Source: Wukongibacter sp050859025 (lineage in GTDB: Bacteria > Bacillota > Clostridia > Peptostreptococcales > Caminicellaceae). Taken from it: a stretch of DNA of 64,000 nt. Below, piece by piece: positions 26,257-35,750 of this stretch. The stretch spans positions 124,001 through 188,000 of the forward strand of contig NZ_CP138200.1 in the NCBI RefSeq assembly GCF_050859025.1. The letters run 5' to 3'. The position numbers and the translations under genes were made by a program. The notes below the pieces were generated by a model. The model saw only the letters and a program-made list of their open reading frames with translations, made no database searches and had not been told where the DNA came from. Each line of letters starts with the position of its first letter. Positions within the stretch are counted from its first letter, which is position 1.

Positions 26257-27681
26257 TTGGTTTTCACTAACGAATATATAGAAGAAATAAGTAAATTGAC
26301 TGATAAAGATATATATTTAGTTGGAGGTTCAGTAAGAGATTACTTTATAAAAAAGGATATATCGGATTTCGACATAGTAGTCGAGGGTGATGCAGCAAAT
26401 ATTTCTGAGAGCTTTGCCAGCTTAAGAAGGATTATGGTTATACCTTTAGATAAAAATAATAAAATTTTTAGAGTAGTCTTAAATATTGATGGTAAAAAAA
26501 CAACCTTTAACTTTTGTAGCATGAAGGGAAAAGACATACATCAGGATTTATCTAAAAGAGATTTTACCATGAATGCCTTAGCTGTAAAAATAGAAGATGG
26601 GAAAATAGACTTTGAACATGTGATTGACCCATATAATGGGGTACAAGATATAAAAAATAGTATAATTAGAGAAGTAAGTGGAAAAGTTTTTGAAGATAAC
26701 CCTATAAGAATTCTAAGGGCTGTTAGATTTATGTCTCAGTTAAACTTTGACATATCCAATGAAATATGTGATCTTATAAAAAATAATAGCAAAAGAATAA
26801 AAGAAATTCCAGGAGAAAAACTAAGTAATGAGATATTCAAAATATTAGAATTCAAAAGGGCATACTACTATTTTAACTTTATGGATAAACACCTTGATAT
26901 TCTAGGAGAGATATTTCCAGAAATACAGCCAATGAAGGAAGTCGGAAGATGTAAATATCATGTTGTAGATGCTTGGACCCATTCTTTGCACACTATGAGA
27001 GTCGTTGAAAAAATTATCTATTCCGATGGTTACTTTAAAAAGCATCTCAAAAATGCCTATGAGAAGCATACTAGTCAGATAATTGCCAATGGTCATACTA
27101 AAATGCAGCTTATGAAGCTTGCCGCACTATTTCATGATATTGGCAAACCAAAGGCACGATGGGTAGACGAAGCTGGAAGAGTTAGGTTTAGAGGACATGA
27201 AATAGTTGGAGCCGAAATAATGGCTGATATTTCTGATCGGTTATACCTGAGTAAGAAAGAAAAGAAATATCTATGCAAAATTGTGAAAGAACATATGTGG
27301 CCCCTTATACTATATAAGACAAATGATGTAAGCGGAAGAGCCCTATATGGTTTATTTAAAAATTTTGGAGAAAGTACATTAGAGATAATATTGATAGGTC
27401 TTGCTGATATAATATCTACAAGGCAGCTCTTAAAGCCCCATGAAGAAATGGGCATGTATAAGATTCATGCTGAATATCTTGCTAATAACTATCTTACAAG
27501 GTTTAAAGAGCTTCAAAACATATCTCATATAATAAATGGAGATGATATTTTAAAAGAATTCAATATTAAAGATGAGTATATTATCGGAGATATAATTAAC
27601 TCGGTTAAGAAGGCCGTATTCTTCGGTGAAATTCCGTTAGAGAAAGATAGAATAATTGAATATATTAAGGAACAGATGTAG
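26257..27681 (+). CDS. cca: CCA-adding enzyme / poly(A) polymerase family with HD domain
   Basis: 474-residue tRNA nucleotidyltransferase that builds or repairs the 3'-CCA end. Nucleotidyltransferase head: LVGGSVRDYFIKKDISDFDIVVEGDA. DLSKRDFTMNALA and the RILRAVRF head/neck motifs follow. A C-terminal HD phosphohydrolase domain has LFHDIGKP (about residue 291) and RGHEIVGAEI. Start chosen at TTG 26257, with TTAGGAG eight bases upstream. The NTase could be CCA-adding or A-adding; without tRNA data the CCA assignment is by family. Confidence 0.88.
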   Translation: MVFTNEYIEEISKLTDKDIYLVGGSVRDYFIKKDISDFDIVVEGDAANISESFASLRRIMVIPLDKNNKIFRVVLNIDGKKTTFNFCSMKGKDIHQDLSKRDFTMNALAVKIEDGKIDFEHVIDPYNGVQDIKNSIIREVSGKVFEDNPIRILRAVRFMSQLNFDISNEICDLIKNNSKRIKEIPGEKLSNEIFKILEFKRAYYYFNFMDKHLDILGEIFPEIQPMKEVGRCKYHVVDAWTHSLHTMRVVEKIIYSDGYFKKHLKNAYEKHTSQIIANGHTKMQLMKLAALFHDIGKPKARWVDEAGRVRFRGHEIVGAEIMADISDRLYLSKKEKKYLCKIVKEHMWPLILYKTNDVSGRALYGLFKNFGESTLEIILIGLADIISTRQLLKPHEEMGMYKIHAEYLANNYLTRFKELQNISHIINGDDILKEFNIKDEYIIGDIINSVKKAVFFGEIPLEKDRIIEYIKEQM

Positions 27682-27705
27682 TAGTATTTTTAAGGGGGTG
27701 TATAG

Positions 27706-28344
27706 ATGAAGAGAACTATTATGATAGACTTTGATGGAACCATTACAAAAAAAGATACATGTGTAGCTGTAGCAAACGAGTTTTGTACAAGGGATTGGAA
27801 AGAGCTAGATGAAGAATGGGCTGATGGAAGTTTATCTACTGAGGCCTGTAGTGAGAAGCTTTTTGGATTAATGGACTTCAATGAAGATAGTCTAAGAAGC
27901 TTTTTAGAAAGCATAGAAATTGATGATTATTTTCTACAATTTATGGAGCTTTGCGGAGAAAAAAATTATGATATCTATATAGTTAGTGATGGTTTTGATT
28001 TCAACATAAATACTGTTCTTGGAAAGCATGGAATAAGTGATTTAGATATATACTGTAATAAATTTTTCTTTGATGATTATGGTGAATATAAACTAGGATT
28101 TCCACATAAATCTCAAAACTGCAATAAGTGTGGAACCTGTAAAACTGAAATTTATGATAAACTAAAACAAAACTCTGATGAGGTCATATATATAGGTGAC
28201 GGATATTCTGACATGTGTGTTGCATCTAAAGCTGATACACTATTTGCCAAAAGTCATCTAGCAAAGTATTGTAATGAAAAAGGAATAGAATATAAGAAAT
28301 ATAACAGCTTTAAAGATGTTATTGATTATGTGAAAGATATGTAA
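27706..28344 (+). CDS. HAD-IB phosphatase, MtnX-like
   Basis: 212 residues. Motif I DFDGTITKKDTC, then SDGFD (motif II) and GDGYSDMCVASKAD (motif IV). A Cys-rich CNKCGTCK insert before the second lysine is typical of the MtnX/2-hydroxy-3-keto-5-methylthiopentenyl-1-phosphate phosphatase group. No other methionine-salvage gene is nearby, so the true substrate may differ. It starts 25 bp after cca with AAGGGGGTG upstream and ends in a strong terminator. Confidence 0.85.
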   Translation: MKRTIMIDFDGTITKKDTCVAVANEFCTRDWKELDEEWADGSLSTEACSEKLFGLMDFNEDSLRSFLESIEIDDYFLQFMELCGEKNYDIYIVSDGFDFNINTVLGKHGISDLDIYCNKFFFDDYGEYKLGFPHKSQNCNKCGTCKTEIYDKLKQNSDEVIYIGDGYSDMCVASKADTLFAKSHLAKYCNEKGIEYKKYNSFKDVIDYVKDM

Positions 28345-28347
28345 AAA

Positions 28348-28385
28348 AGCAAAGGCCAATTTGCAAATGGCTTTTGCTTTTTTAT
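28348..28385 (+). terminator. Rho-independent terminator
   Basis: AGCAAAGGCCA / TGGCTTTTGCT stem and TTTTTTT, after the HAD-IB gene. Confidence 0.85.
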
Positions 28386-28445
28386 AACATATAGGAAACT
28401 GTAAACTTATTAAAGCTGTGAATAAATATAGTTTTGTTATGTGTT
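28384..28445. repeat. Family H repeat
   Basis: TATAACATATAGGAAACTGTAAACTTATTAAAGC, with a complementary ATATAGTTTTGTTATGTG right side. Compare 55983-56045. Confidence 0.45.
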
Positions 28446-28491
28446 AAAAATCAGCTCTGAGAGTTTTTAGCAAAGATTTTTTTGCTTTGAA

Positions 28492-29241
28492 CTACTTAAG
28501 CTGCCACAAGCCCTTTTTATTTTCCCTTGCCTGTCTTTCGAGATTAACAAAGGTTTTTTGATACTTTACATTAGGCTGAATGGTCATCACACTTCCATAC
28601 CCCTCTTTGATTAATATAATGTTAAACATATCTTCATTAAGGTTCCCTTTTGAGGGATCAGTTAACCAAACATATCTTAGAAGTCTACCGTACTTATCCT
28701 TGTCTCCTACATCCTTCTCAAAGTAAACGATTCTGCCTAATAATGACCGTTTAGTAAAATTGGAGGCTTCTTTTCCATAAGGCTGAGGGTTGCTTTTATA
28801 TTTTCCAACACTTTCGGGAGTATTTACACCTATTAACCTTATCTTTTCTTCTACTCCATTTAATATTACTACAATAGTATCTCCATCTATTATTCTTTTA
28901 ACAAGAGCTTTTTCATAGTCTGAATCAATAAAATTGTTCCAGACAGAATTGTTGATTTCCCTAAAAAGATCAGCAGTTTTCTGTTTAATCCTTTTTAGTT
29001 CTTCATCAGTAATTATATTTTTTACTTTATATATAAAATTAGAAAAGCCTCTTTTGAAGCCTTCTATATCCTCTTCTGAAAAGGTCTTATCCATACCAGC
29101 TTTAATTCCATTGATGCCCTTCTTAAATACCGTAATATACTCTGAAGAAGTATTATTTTCTAAGGATAGCTTGTCCTCGGAAAGCGATATAAAAAAAAGA
29201 AAGATTATACCTATAATTATAATAATAGAAAGCTTTTTCAT
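28492..29241 (-). CDS. Thermonuclease (SNase) family secreted nuclease
   Basis: 249 residues with an N-terminal signal anchor (MKKLSIIIIIGIIFLFFIS), a helical linker of about 90 residues, then a staphylococcal-nuclease-like OB domain: KRIIDGDTIVV, KIRLIGVNTPES, GKEASNFTKRSL and KYGRLLRYVW hold the catalytic Asp, Arg and Glu. Start chosen at ATG complementary to 29239-29241, with CAGGAGG upstream. The extra upstream in-frame residues lack a ribosome site. It probably degrades DNA/RNA outside the cell for nutrient recovery. Confidence 0.9.
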   Translation of the reverse strand: MKKLSIIIIIGIIFLFFISLSEDKLSLENNTSSEYITVFKKGINGIKAGMDKTFSEEDIEGFKRGFSNFIYKVKNIITDEELKRIKQKTADLFREINNSVWNNFIDSDYEKALVKRIIDGDTIVVILNGVEEKIRLIGVNTPESVGKYKSNPQPYGKEASNFTKRSLLGRIVYFEKDVGDKDKYGRLLRYVWLTDPSKGNLNEDMFNIILIKEGYGSVMTIQPNVKYQKTFVNLERQARENKKGLWQLK

Positions 29242-29347
29242 GATATCCTCCTGATGATAAAAAAGAACTAGTGTAAATAAAGTATACCAAACATTTGTGC
29301 GTAATAAAAGCATAGAAATTGCAATAAATCTCTTAGATTTTGATTTC

Positions 29348-29451
29348 TATAGAGACTTCAGTGAAAACTTTAACTTATACATATCAAAGCTCCCCAAAAA
29401 TATTGGATATTATGATACCTACAAGATAAGTTTCACTAGGAACTCCATATA
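29348..29451. repeat. Family B MITE-like repeat
   Basis: TATAGAGACTTCAGTGAAAAC ... CTAGGAACTCCATAT. Its left end is fused to a truncated family A start (AGAAATTGCAATAAATCTCT at about 29309-29329), suggesting one element landed in another. Confidence 0.65.
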
Positions 29452-29492
29452 AATAACCTTAGTTGGATATCTAAAAAATCAATATTTTAATA

Positions 29493-29599
29493 TATATAGA
29501 AATCGCAATAAATCTTTTACATTTTGATTCCTTGAAAAGCCTTGAAACGTTGGCTATTCAAGAAATCAAAATGTAGATTTATAAGTGCGTTCTATATAG
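29493..29599. repeat. Family A MITE-like repeat, copy 2
   Basis: Almost identical to the copy at 14849; differences are confined to the AAGAAATCAAAATG segment. Confidence 0.85.
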
Positions 29600-29605
29600 A
29601 TAAAA

Positions 29606-29690
29606 AAAGGGTATATCAGAAATTTATGTATTCTGATATACACCAGTTAGGCTCATAAGGAATTTTTATGAGACAGTCCCTTTACGTACA
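29606..29690. repeat. Family D hairpin element
   Basis: GTATATCAGAA / TTCTGATATAC hairpin followed by CTCATAAGG ... TTATGAGACAGTCCCT. It abuts the end of the DUF948 gene and could terminate transcription from the right. Confidence 0.55.
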
Positions 29691-29692
29691 AT

Positions 29693-30094
29693 TTATAGTA
29701 CTCTTTTCTTTTTAGGAAATGTGTCCCCCCAGAAATTTTTGATAAATACAGCCATCTGAATTATTGCTGTAATACCTGTGATTATACTGTCGGTATCGGT
29801 AAGGGAATTTGCAGCAGCACCGCTTTTTTCAGTTATTGTGTCTATAGTATCTCTAACAGCTTTTACATCATGAGATACTTCACCGGTTATTGAATCTATA
29901 TTTTTAGCTATAGAGGGTAACTCATTCAATGTACCTTCAATGTTTTCCTTATTACTATTAAGTATCTCCTGTAGATCCTTTAAAGTGTCGTTAAATCTTT
30001 TAAGAACCACTATTAAATAACCAACGAGAACTAATAAAGCAGCCCATAAAAGCATTAAACCCAAATCGCTAAGGGAAAGGGTTATATTATTCAT
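29693..30094 (-). CDS. DUF948 (YtxG-like) membrane protein
   Basis: 133 residues: one N-terminal membrane helix (about 9-30: LGLMLLWAALLVLVGYLIVV) and a long coiled-coil region (about 33-105, LKRFNDTLKDLQEIL ... VRDTIDTI) typical of DUF948 general-stress proteins. It partners in many Firmicutes with a YtxH protein, which lies 71 bp upstream here. ATG at 30094. Molecular function is unknown. Confidence 0.8.
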   Translation of the reverse strand: MNNITLSLSDLGLMLLWAALLVLVGYLIVVLKRFNDTLKDLQEILNSNKENIEGTLNELPSIAKNIDSITGEVSHDVKAVRDTIDTITEKSGAAANSLTDTDSIITGITAIIQMAVFIKNFWGDTFPKKKRVL

Positions 30095-30165
30095 GAAATC
30101 ACTCCAATCTGTGTTTATCTTCTAAATTATTACTTATTCTACAGAGTGGATTATTTCTCCTGCTT

Positions 30166-30522
30166 TTATAGAGTATTTTCATTAGAATCACTTTCTATAA
30201 CTTCCATAGATAACTCCTCTTTTAAATCCTCTTTACTAAAAACTTGCTTAGCCTCGGAAATTTCTTTTCTAAGCCATTCGATTGATTGGGCAATTTCGTC
30301 ATTAATCTTATCCTTAGCTATGTTAAGGTCTTCCTCAATATTGTTCTTAATATCAACAGCACTTTCTTGAAGCTTTTTACGGGTATTTTCTCCAGAATCA
30401 GGAGCAGTTAATATAGCCGTTATTCCACCTAAGAATCCACCGACTAAAGCTCCTATAGTAATTCCTTGTGAGAAGCCCTGTTTTCTAGCTCTTAACTCTC
30501 TTCTTCTAATAAAATCAAACAT
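30166..30522 (-). CDS. YtxH domain protein
   Basis: 118 residues: basic start (RRRELRARKQ), a glycine-rich membrane hairpin (GITIGALVGGFLGGITAILTAP), then the YtxH signature TAPDSGENTRKKLQE and an amphipathic helical tail. A general-stress-type protein, first in a two-gene unit with the DUF948 protein. The start is ATG complementary to 30520-30522, with AGGAGG upstream. Confidence 0.88.
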   Translation of the reverse strand: MFDFIRRRELRARKQGFSQGITIGALVGGFLGGITAILTAPDSGENTRKKLQESAVDIKNNIEEDLNIAKDKINDEIAQSIEWLRKEISEAKQVFSKEDLKEELSMEVIESDSNENTL

Positions 30523-30569
30523 AAAACGCCTCCTAAACCAATAATAGTCAAGCTACCTTAAAAATTAAA

Positions 30570-30705
30570 ATAAAAGCCTGGGGATATCGAACTCTCTTGT
30601 TTTGGTCAGATTTTTCTTTGAGAAATGACTTCAATAAATTTAGCAGAAATAATGAATGCTTCTACATTCTTTCGGTGAAATTTATTAATCCCTAAGGCTA
30701 GCATT
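30570..30705. repeat. Family G plus family C composite repeat
   Basis: Family G (CTGGGGATATCGAACTC, then TGGTCAGATTTTTCTTTG, 30570-30628) runs straight into a family C body (about 30622-30705: AATAAATTTAGCAG, TTCTACATTCTTTC, TGAAATTTATTAATCC). The rest of 30523-31010 includes a decayed family B-like stretch (about 30826-30905) and no supported gene. Confidence 0.55.
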
Positions 30706-31010
30706 ACTAAACTTTTATTAAAATATATGCGAGCTTTTAGGAAATAGTAGTTTTTGTCCTAAATTTTTATGAGGATAACTATAGATAATGCACTTATAAA
30801 CTTACATTTTGATTCTTTATAGAATTTCCATTGAAGCTTGACCCATAGGTATAAGAATATCGAATGTTTTTGGGTATTTTTGATATACATAAGCTAAAGT
30901 TTATTGTTAATATTGCATTATTAATGTGTATAATTATATATAGAAGCTGAAAATTGAAGCGAAGGGCTAGTGTTAAATTGGCTTTAATTAAAAATTAGGA
31001 GGAATAGTTA

Positions 31011-31517
31011 ATGTTAAAGGATATTGCTTATAATGAGATGTCAAAGGAAATGCTCGATCAATTAAAAAAAGGAGCTTTTCTAACGGTAAAGGGTGATGAT
31101 GAAATAAACACAATGACAATAGGGTGGGGAACCATAGGCTTTATATGGAATAAACCTATATTTATGGTAGCAGTACGTTATTCAAGATATACCTATGAGC
31201 TTCTTGAGAAAACAAATGAATTTACCGTAAGCGTACCTATTTTAAAGGACATGAAAAAGGAACTTGCTGTTTGTGGTACGAAATCCAAGAGAGAAATTGA
31301 CAAGTTTAAAGAGTGCAATTTAACGGCTGAAAAGGGTAAGGTAGTAGATACTCCTATAATTGGTGAATGCGAGCTTCACTATGAATGTAAGATTGTATAT
31401 AAACAAGCTATGGAGCCTGGAATGATAGATAAGGATATTAGAGAAACTAAATATTCTAATAACGATTTTCATGTACTCTACTATGGTGAGATAGTCGCAA
31501 GCTATATTAAAGAATAA
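31011..31517 (+). CDS. Flavin reductase family (FMN-binding split-barrel) protein
   Basis: 168 residues with the flavoredoxin/flavin-reductase split-barrel pattern: GAFLTVKGDDEINTMTIGWG, KPIFMVAVRYSRYTYELLEKTNEFTVSVP and CGTKSKREIDKF. It probably binds FMN and carries electrons between NAD(P)H or Fe-S partners. ATG at 31011 with TAGGAGG upstream. Monocistronic, with a family B relic directly downstream (about 31518-31600). Confidence 0.87.
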   Translation: MLKDIAYNEMSKEMLDQLKKGAFLTVKGDDEINTMTIGWGTIGFIWNKPIFMVAVRYSRYTYELLEKTNEFTVSVPILKDMKKELAVCGTKSKREIDKFKECNLTAEKGKVVDTPIIGECELHYECKIVYKQAMEPGMIDKDIRETKYSNNDFHVLYYGEIVASYIKE

Positions 31518-31600
31518 CGTAGAAATTCCAGTCAAAGCTTTAATTTATACACATCAAAAATCTCCAGAAGCATCGGATATTTTGATGTGTATAAATGAAC
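31518..31600. repeat. Family B repeat, truncated
   Basis: AGAAATTCCAGTCAAAGCTTTAATTTATAC and a complementary GTGTATAAAT right arm. The right end has been lost. Confidence 0.5.
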
Positions 31601-31661
31601 TTCTTATATTAGTAAATTATACAGAAATAAAATATCTTATATAACATCTTTGATAATCATT

Positions 31662-32075
31662 TTATATACTTGGATATCCAACTCTAAACTTTTTATCATT
31701 TATTTTTATACTTCTAGCTTCAATAAACATAGAAGAATTTAAAAGCTCAAGTGCAAAGTTAGGTAAAGAAATATCTTTTTCAGTTATCTCGTCTTCAGGA
31801 CAATCTAGATTAGCGAACTCTCCTACACCATTTTCATAATAACCTATTGAATTGAGCTTTGTATAATCAAAACAAGACCTTGTACTAAGGTTTCCCTTTT
31901 CATTTATAAAGTAAAAGGAGAAAACCTCCTCAAAAGTCACTTTAACCTCATCAACGGCACTATCGTTGGCTCTAATATGTATAGATATCTTCTCCTTAGA
32001 AATATTTATATCAAATTTCTCAATAATACTTTGTCTTAAACTATCCAAAAGTGGTGTTAGTTTTGACTCTGACAA
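31662..32075 (-). CDS. Hypothetical protein, 137 residues
   Basis: Soluble, acidic protein with no recognised family. It has an amphipathic N-terminal helix (LTPLLDSLRQSIIEKF), then beta-rich sequence (KISIHIRAND, VKVTFEEVFSFYFIN) and ends RVGYPSI. Cysteines at about 70 and 93 are not arranged as a metal site. The start is TTG complementary to 32073-32075, with AAAGGACG nine bases upstream. It stands alone, convergent with the flavin reductase. Confidence 0.55.
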   Translation of the reverse strand: MSESKLTPLLDSLRQSIIEKFDINISKEKISIHIRANDSAVDEVKVTFEEVFSFYFINEKGNLSTRSCFDYTKLNSIGYYENGVGEFANLDCPEDEITEKDISLPNFALELLNSSMFIEARSIKINDKKFRVGYPSI

Positions 32076-32222
32076 ATTATCACGTCCTTTTATAGTCTAG
32101 ATAATAAAAATTACTCACATCTATTTTTACCATAACGGAATACATAATTCAATAGAAAAATATTGTAGACAATACCACTCTTTCCATAATATTTGATACC
32201 TAATAATCATATAATTTTATAA

Positions 32223-32334
32223 TATAGAGTTCAAATAGTAGAATTTAATTTATACATGTACAAATACTCAGTGTTTCTGGGAGTTTTAGACATGTATAAA
32301 TTAAAGTCTCTACTTGAATCCCTATATAAAGATA
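32223..32334. repeat. Family B MITE-like repeat
   Basis: TATAGAGTTCAAATAGTAG ... CTTGAATCCCTATA. The inner ACTCAGTGTTTCTGGGAG is the pivot. Just upstream of spmA. Confidence 0.8.
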
Positions 32335-32392
32335 TATGTTATTAAAAAAAGTTAAACTTTTCAGCTACTATAGACTTAGCTTGGAGGGAAAA

Positions 32393-32965
32393 ATGATAAA
32401 TGTTATATGGTTCTTTATGATTATTATAGGAATAGTTTTCGCAGCTGTAAATGGAAAGCTTGATATGATAAACGGAGTGGTACTAGAAAATACTGGTGAT
32501 GCAGTATCCTTTGCAATAGGGCTTACAGGAATAATGGCAACATGGCTTGGACTTATGAAAATTGCTGAAAAATCTGGACTAATAAAAGGTGTTGGAAGGG
32601 CTCTTAGCCCACTTATGAAACTAATCTTTCCTGATATACCAAGGGATCATCCTGCAAGTACTGCAATTGTCATGAATGTGGTTGCAAACATGTTTGGAGC
32701 AGGAAATTCTGCTACGGCATTGGGACTAAAGGCTATGGAGGAACTGCAAAAGTTGAATAATAAAAAAGATACTGCCACTAATGCTATGGCAATGTTCTTA
32801 GTTATCAATATGTCATCAGTACAGCTGATACCATTAACGGTTTTAAAAGTAAGGTCCGATGCAGGCTCCCTAAATCCCACTGAAATAATAGCTACTACCT
32901 TAATGGCAACGGGTATATCTACGGTAGTAGGAATTGCTATATGTAGACTAATGGAGAGGAAGTGA
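32393..32965 (+). CDS. spmA: Spore maturation protein A
   Basis: About 190-residue nucleoside-recognition (Gate) domain membrane protein. SpmA with SpmB is needed for spore core dehydration and heat resistance. Typical ALSPLMKLIFPDIP-like RALSPLMKLIFPDIPRDHPA and GAGNSATALGLKAMEELQ are seen. Start chosen at ATG 32393 with TTGGAGGG nine bases upstream. It ends 4 bp before spmB. Confidence 0.93.
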   Translation: MINVIWFFMIIIGIVFAAVNGKLDMINGVVLENTGDAVSFAIGLTGIMATWLGLMKIAEKSGLIKGVGRALSPLMKLIFPDIPRDHPASTAIVMNVVANMFGAGNSATALGLKAMEELQKLNNKKDTATNAMAMFLVINMSSVQLIPLTVLKVRSDAGSLNPTEIIATTLMATGISTVVGIAICRLMERK

Positions 32966-32969
32966 GATT

Positions 32970-33503
32970 ATGTATAGAGCACTAAGTATTATCTCAATAA
33001 CCTCTATTCCTCTTATGATAACTATAATATTAGTACATGGATATATTAAAGGTGTGAAACTATACGATACATTTGTAGAAGGAGCATCAGAAGGGTTTAA
33101 AACTGCACTTAAGATAATGCCCTATCTGATTGCAATATTCTTAGCAATAGGAATTTTTAAGGAGTCTGGAGCCCTAGAAATATTTTCGAATATGTTACTT
33201 ATTCCAGGAAAATTAATCGGACTTCCTAAGGAAATAATTCCTCTAGTTGTTTTAAAACCTATCTCTGGTAGTGGCTCTTTAGCTATGATTAAAGAGTTGA
33301 TAAATACCTACGGTCCCGATTCGTTTGTAGGAAGAGTTGCAGCAACAATGATGGGGTCATCGGAGACAATATTTTATACTATGGCAATATACTTTGGGGC
33401 AGTAGGAATAAAAAAATCAAGACACACCTTAACCTGTGCACTAATAGCCCACTTAGCCGGTGTAATTGCTTCAGTAGTAATATGTAGAATGATTTTTTCT
33501 TAA
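32970..33503 (+). CDS. spmB: Spore maturation protein B
   Basis: 177-residue Gate-domain partner of SpmA: FKTALKIMPYLIAIFLAIGIFKESGAL and KPISGSGSLAMIKELI ... MMGSSETIFYTMAIYFG are family landmarks. It starts 4 bp after spmA stops, so the pair is translationally coupled. Its presence supports an endospore former. Confidence 0.94.
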   Translation: MYRALSIISITSIPLMITIILVHGYIKGVKLYDTFVEGASEGFKTALKIMPYLIAIFLAIGIFKESGALEIFSNMLLIPGKLIGLPKEIIPLVVLKPISGSGSLAMIKELINTYGPDSFVGRVAATMMGSSETIFYTMAIYFGAVGIKKSRHTLTCALIAHLAGVIASVVICRMIFS

Positions 33504-33507
33504 TATG

Positions 33508-33606
33508 GTCATGCTACTTTAAAGTTCAAAATAAATTTTACTGAAATAATAAAGGCTTTTACATTCCTTCAGTTGAATTTATTAATCCTTAAAGTAGAAT
33601 TACTAT
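33508..33606. repeat. Family C MITE-like repeat
   Basis: GTCATGCTACTTTAAAG at the left mirrors CTTAAAGTAGAATTACTATATG at the right, with a body matching 30622-30705. Confidence 0.65.
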
Positions 33607-33623
33607 ATGCTATAATATATATT

Positions 33624-33666
33624 ATATAGAGATTCCAGTCAAAACTTTAATTGGAACTCTCTATAT
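33624..33666. repeat. Minimal family B deletion derivative
   Basis: About 42 bp: the left end (TATAGAGATTCCAGTC AAAACTTTAATT) is joined directly to the right end (GGAACTCTCTATA), with the whole middle missing. Confidence 0.7.
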
Positions 33667-33725
33667 TTTAAAGTTTTTGTTGTGTTGTAATGATATTAAC
33701 CAAGGACAAAATAGGAGGATGCATT

Positions 33726-35750
33726 TTGAAAAAACGAATTTTTTATGTTTCATTCTTTTTTTTGGTAATATCTATAATCTTTATAAATGAATATTTAGCT
33801 GTAGAATACAACATCAATCTCTATGAGTTCTTTAGGAATTCTACCAGATTAACCCTAGAAGAACGTGAGTGGCTTCAAAGACATGGAGATATTGTTTACG
33901 GTGCAGATAACAATTCGCCGCCCCTTAGGTATGTAGACCCGGGAAACAAACAGTATAGAGGTGTTGTAATCGACTATTTGAGTGCTCTTTCTATTGAGCT
34001 GGGAACAGACATAAAGGTAAAGCCTATGGTTTGGGATGACGCCCTTAAGAGTCTTACAAAGGGTGAAACTGATATCTGTGATATGTATCCCTCTGAAGAA
34101 CGCTCAAAGGTCTACCTTTTCTCTCATCCAATCTACTATCAAAGAGCAGTTATACTTGTCCCAAAGGACTATACAACAATTACAAATTATAAGGATTTAA
34201 AGAATAAGCGGGTGGCAGTCCAAAAAGGAGACTATGTATTAGAGTTTTTAAATTCCAATGTCACAGGTGTAGACTATACCTTTACTGCTGACTATCTAGA
34301 AGCCTTAAACTTACTTAGAGCGAGAGAAGTAGATGCCGTTGTAGGTGATGAACCAGTTATAAGCTACTTCATTGAGTCATTGAATATAAAAGAAGATTTT
34401 ATGATTCTTGAAGAGCCACTTTATGAAAGGGAAAATGTATTGTCAGTACCTAAATCAGAAAAGGTGCTTTTAAATATAATTAATAAAGGAATATATAATC
34501 TTAACAAGAAAGACACAATGAGCAAAATACAACAGAAATGGTTTGGGATATCGACTCCAATAACTAAAAGTAATTCGAATGAAAAGATGAGTCTAATTAT
34601 TGCCTTTTTCAGTATGAATATTATGATAGCATCATATTTATTCTACACATGGAATAAAGAGCTAAAGAGGGAAGTTGACAAAAGAACGGAAGAACTTTAT
34701 GTCAGTAGAAATGACTTGCAGACGACCTTCGATGGATTGACTCATCTAATGATTGTTCTGAATAAAGACTGTACTATCTCCAGTGTAAATCAATCCTTTT
34801 GTAATGTCATGGAGATGGATAAGGAAAATATTATAGGAAAAAATTGTTTTAAGTATTTTGAGTTACTTACTAATAACGATAATGAATGCCTAATTCGAAA
34901 AACATTTGCATCTAAAAGACAGAATCAGAAGGAGATAGAATATCAAAATAAACTTTATGAGGTAACTACCTTTCCCTTAGAGGACAAGCAGGGAAACGTT
35001 AATCGAGTACTTGTTATGATGAAGGATGTAACACAAATTCGTATTAGTGAAAAACAAATTTTACACTCAAATAAAATGGCTGCTGTTGGACAATTAGCCG
35101 CTGGTGTTGCCCATGAAATTAGAAATCCCCTAGGGGTAATTAGAAATTCCAGCTATCTATTAAAGAAAAATATAAATTCCAATCCAGAGATTTCTAAAAA
35201 GTCTATTGAAATGATTGATAAATCCGTTGAACGTGCAAGTAATATTATTGATAACTTACTGAATTTTTCAAGATTATCCAGTAATAACTTAAGTGAGATT
35301 AATATGCTACAGTTTATTAAAAATATAGTGGAGCTAAATAAGAAGGCCATGATGAAGCAGAGCATTATAGAAAATGTTATTTGTGATCCCTTTTTAAAAT
35401 GTTGTATCAATGTAGAATCCTTAAAACATATATTAATTAATCTCATTTCAAATGCAATTGATGCTATGCCAAGTGGAGGGATACTAAGTATTGAATGTCA
35501 TAAAGACTACGATAAAATCAGTATAAGCTGTACTGATACAGGCTATGGTATTGATAAAAAGGATTTTGATAAAATATTTAATCCATTTTATACAACTAAA
35601 GAACCGGGGAAAGGTACGGGATTAGGACTTTTTATAGTATATGATGAAGTACAAAAAATGGGAGGAACCATTGAGGTGACAAGCACATTAGATCATGGTA
35701 CGACCTTTATTGTGAACCTTCCTTTAAAGGAGGAAAATAATGATCGATAG
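33726..35750 (+). CDS. Sensor histidine kinase with extracellular solute-binding (SBP3) domain
   Basis: 674 residues: N-terminal membrane anchor (about 1-22); family-3 solute-binding domain (about 45-270: LQRHGDIVYGADNNSPPLRY, KGETDICDMYP, KRVAVQKGDYVLEFL, REVDAVVGDEPV); second membrane helix (about 287-308); PAS domain (about 330-440); HisKA with HEIRNPLG (His about 463); HATPase with NLISNAIDAMPSGG and GTGLGLFI. SBP3 domains usually bind polar amino acids. Start chosen at TTG 33726 with AGGAGG upstream. It overlaps the next gene by 11 bp. The inferred role is sensing an external amino acid for the adjacent symporter. Confidence 0.9.
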   Translation: MKKRIFYVSFFFLVISIIFINEYLAVEYNINLYEFFRNSTRLTLEEREWLQRHGDIVYGADNNSPPLRYVDPGNKQYRGVVIDYLSALSIELGTDIKVKPMVWDDALKSLTKGETDICDMYPSEERSKVYLFSHPIYYQRAVILVPKDYTTITNYKDLKNKRVAVQKGDYVLEFLNSNVTGVDYTFTADYLEALNLLRAREVDAVVGDEPVISYFIESLNIKEDFMILEEPLYERENVLSVPKSEKVLLNIINKGIYNLNKKDTMSKIQQKWFGISTPITKSNSNEKMSLIIAFFSMNIMIASYLFYTWNKELKREVDKRTEELYVSRNDLQTTFDGLTHLMIVLNKDCTISSVNQSFCNVMEMDKENIIGKNCFKYFELLTNNDNECLIRKTFASKRQNQKEIEYQNKLYEVTTFPLEDKQGNVNRVLVMMKDVTQIRISEKQILHSNKMAAVGQLAAGVAHEIRNPLGVIRNSSYLLKKNINSNPEISKKSIEMIDKSVERASNIIDNLLNFSRLSSNNLSEINMLQFIKNIVELNKKAMMKQSIIENVICDPFLKCCINVESLKHILINLISNAIDAMPSGGILSIECHKDYDKISISCTDTGYGIDKKDFDKIFNPFYTTKEPGKGTGLGLFIVYDEVQKMGGTIEVTSTLDHGTTFIVNLPLKEENNDR

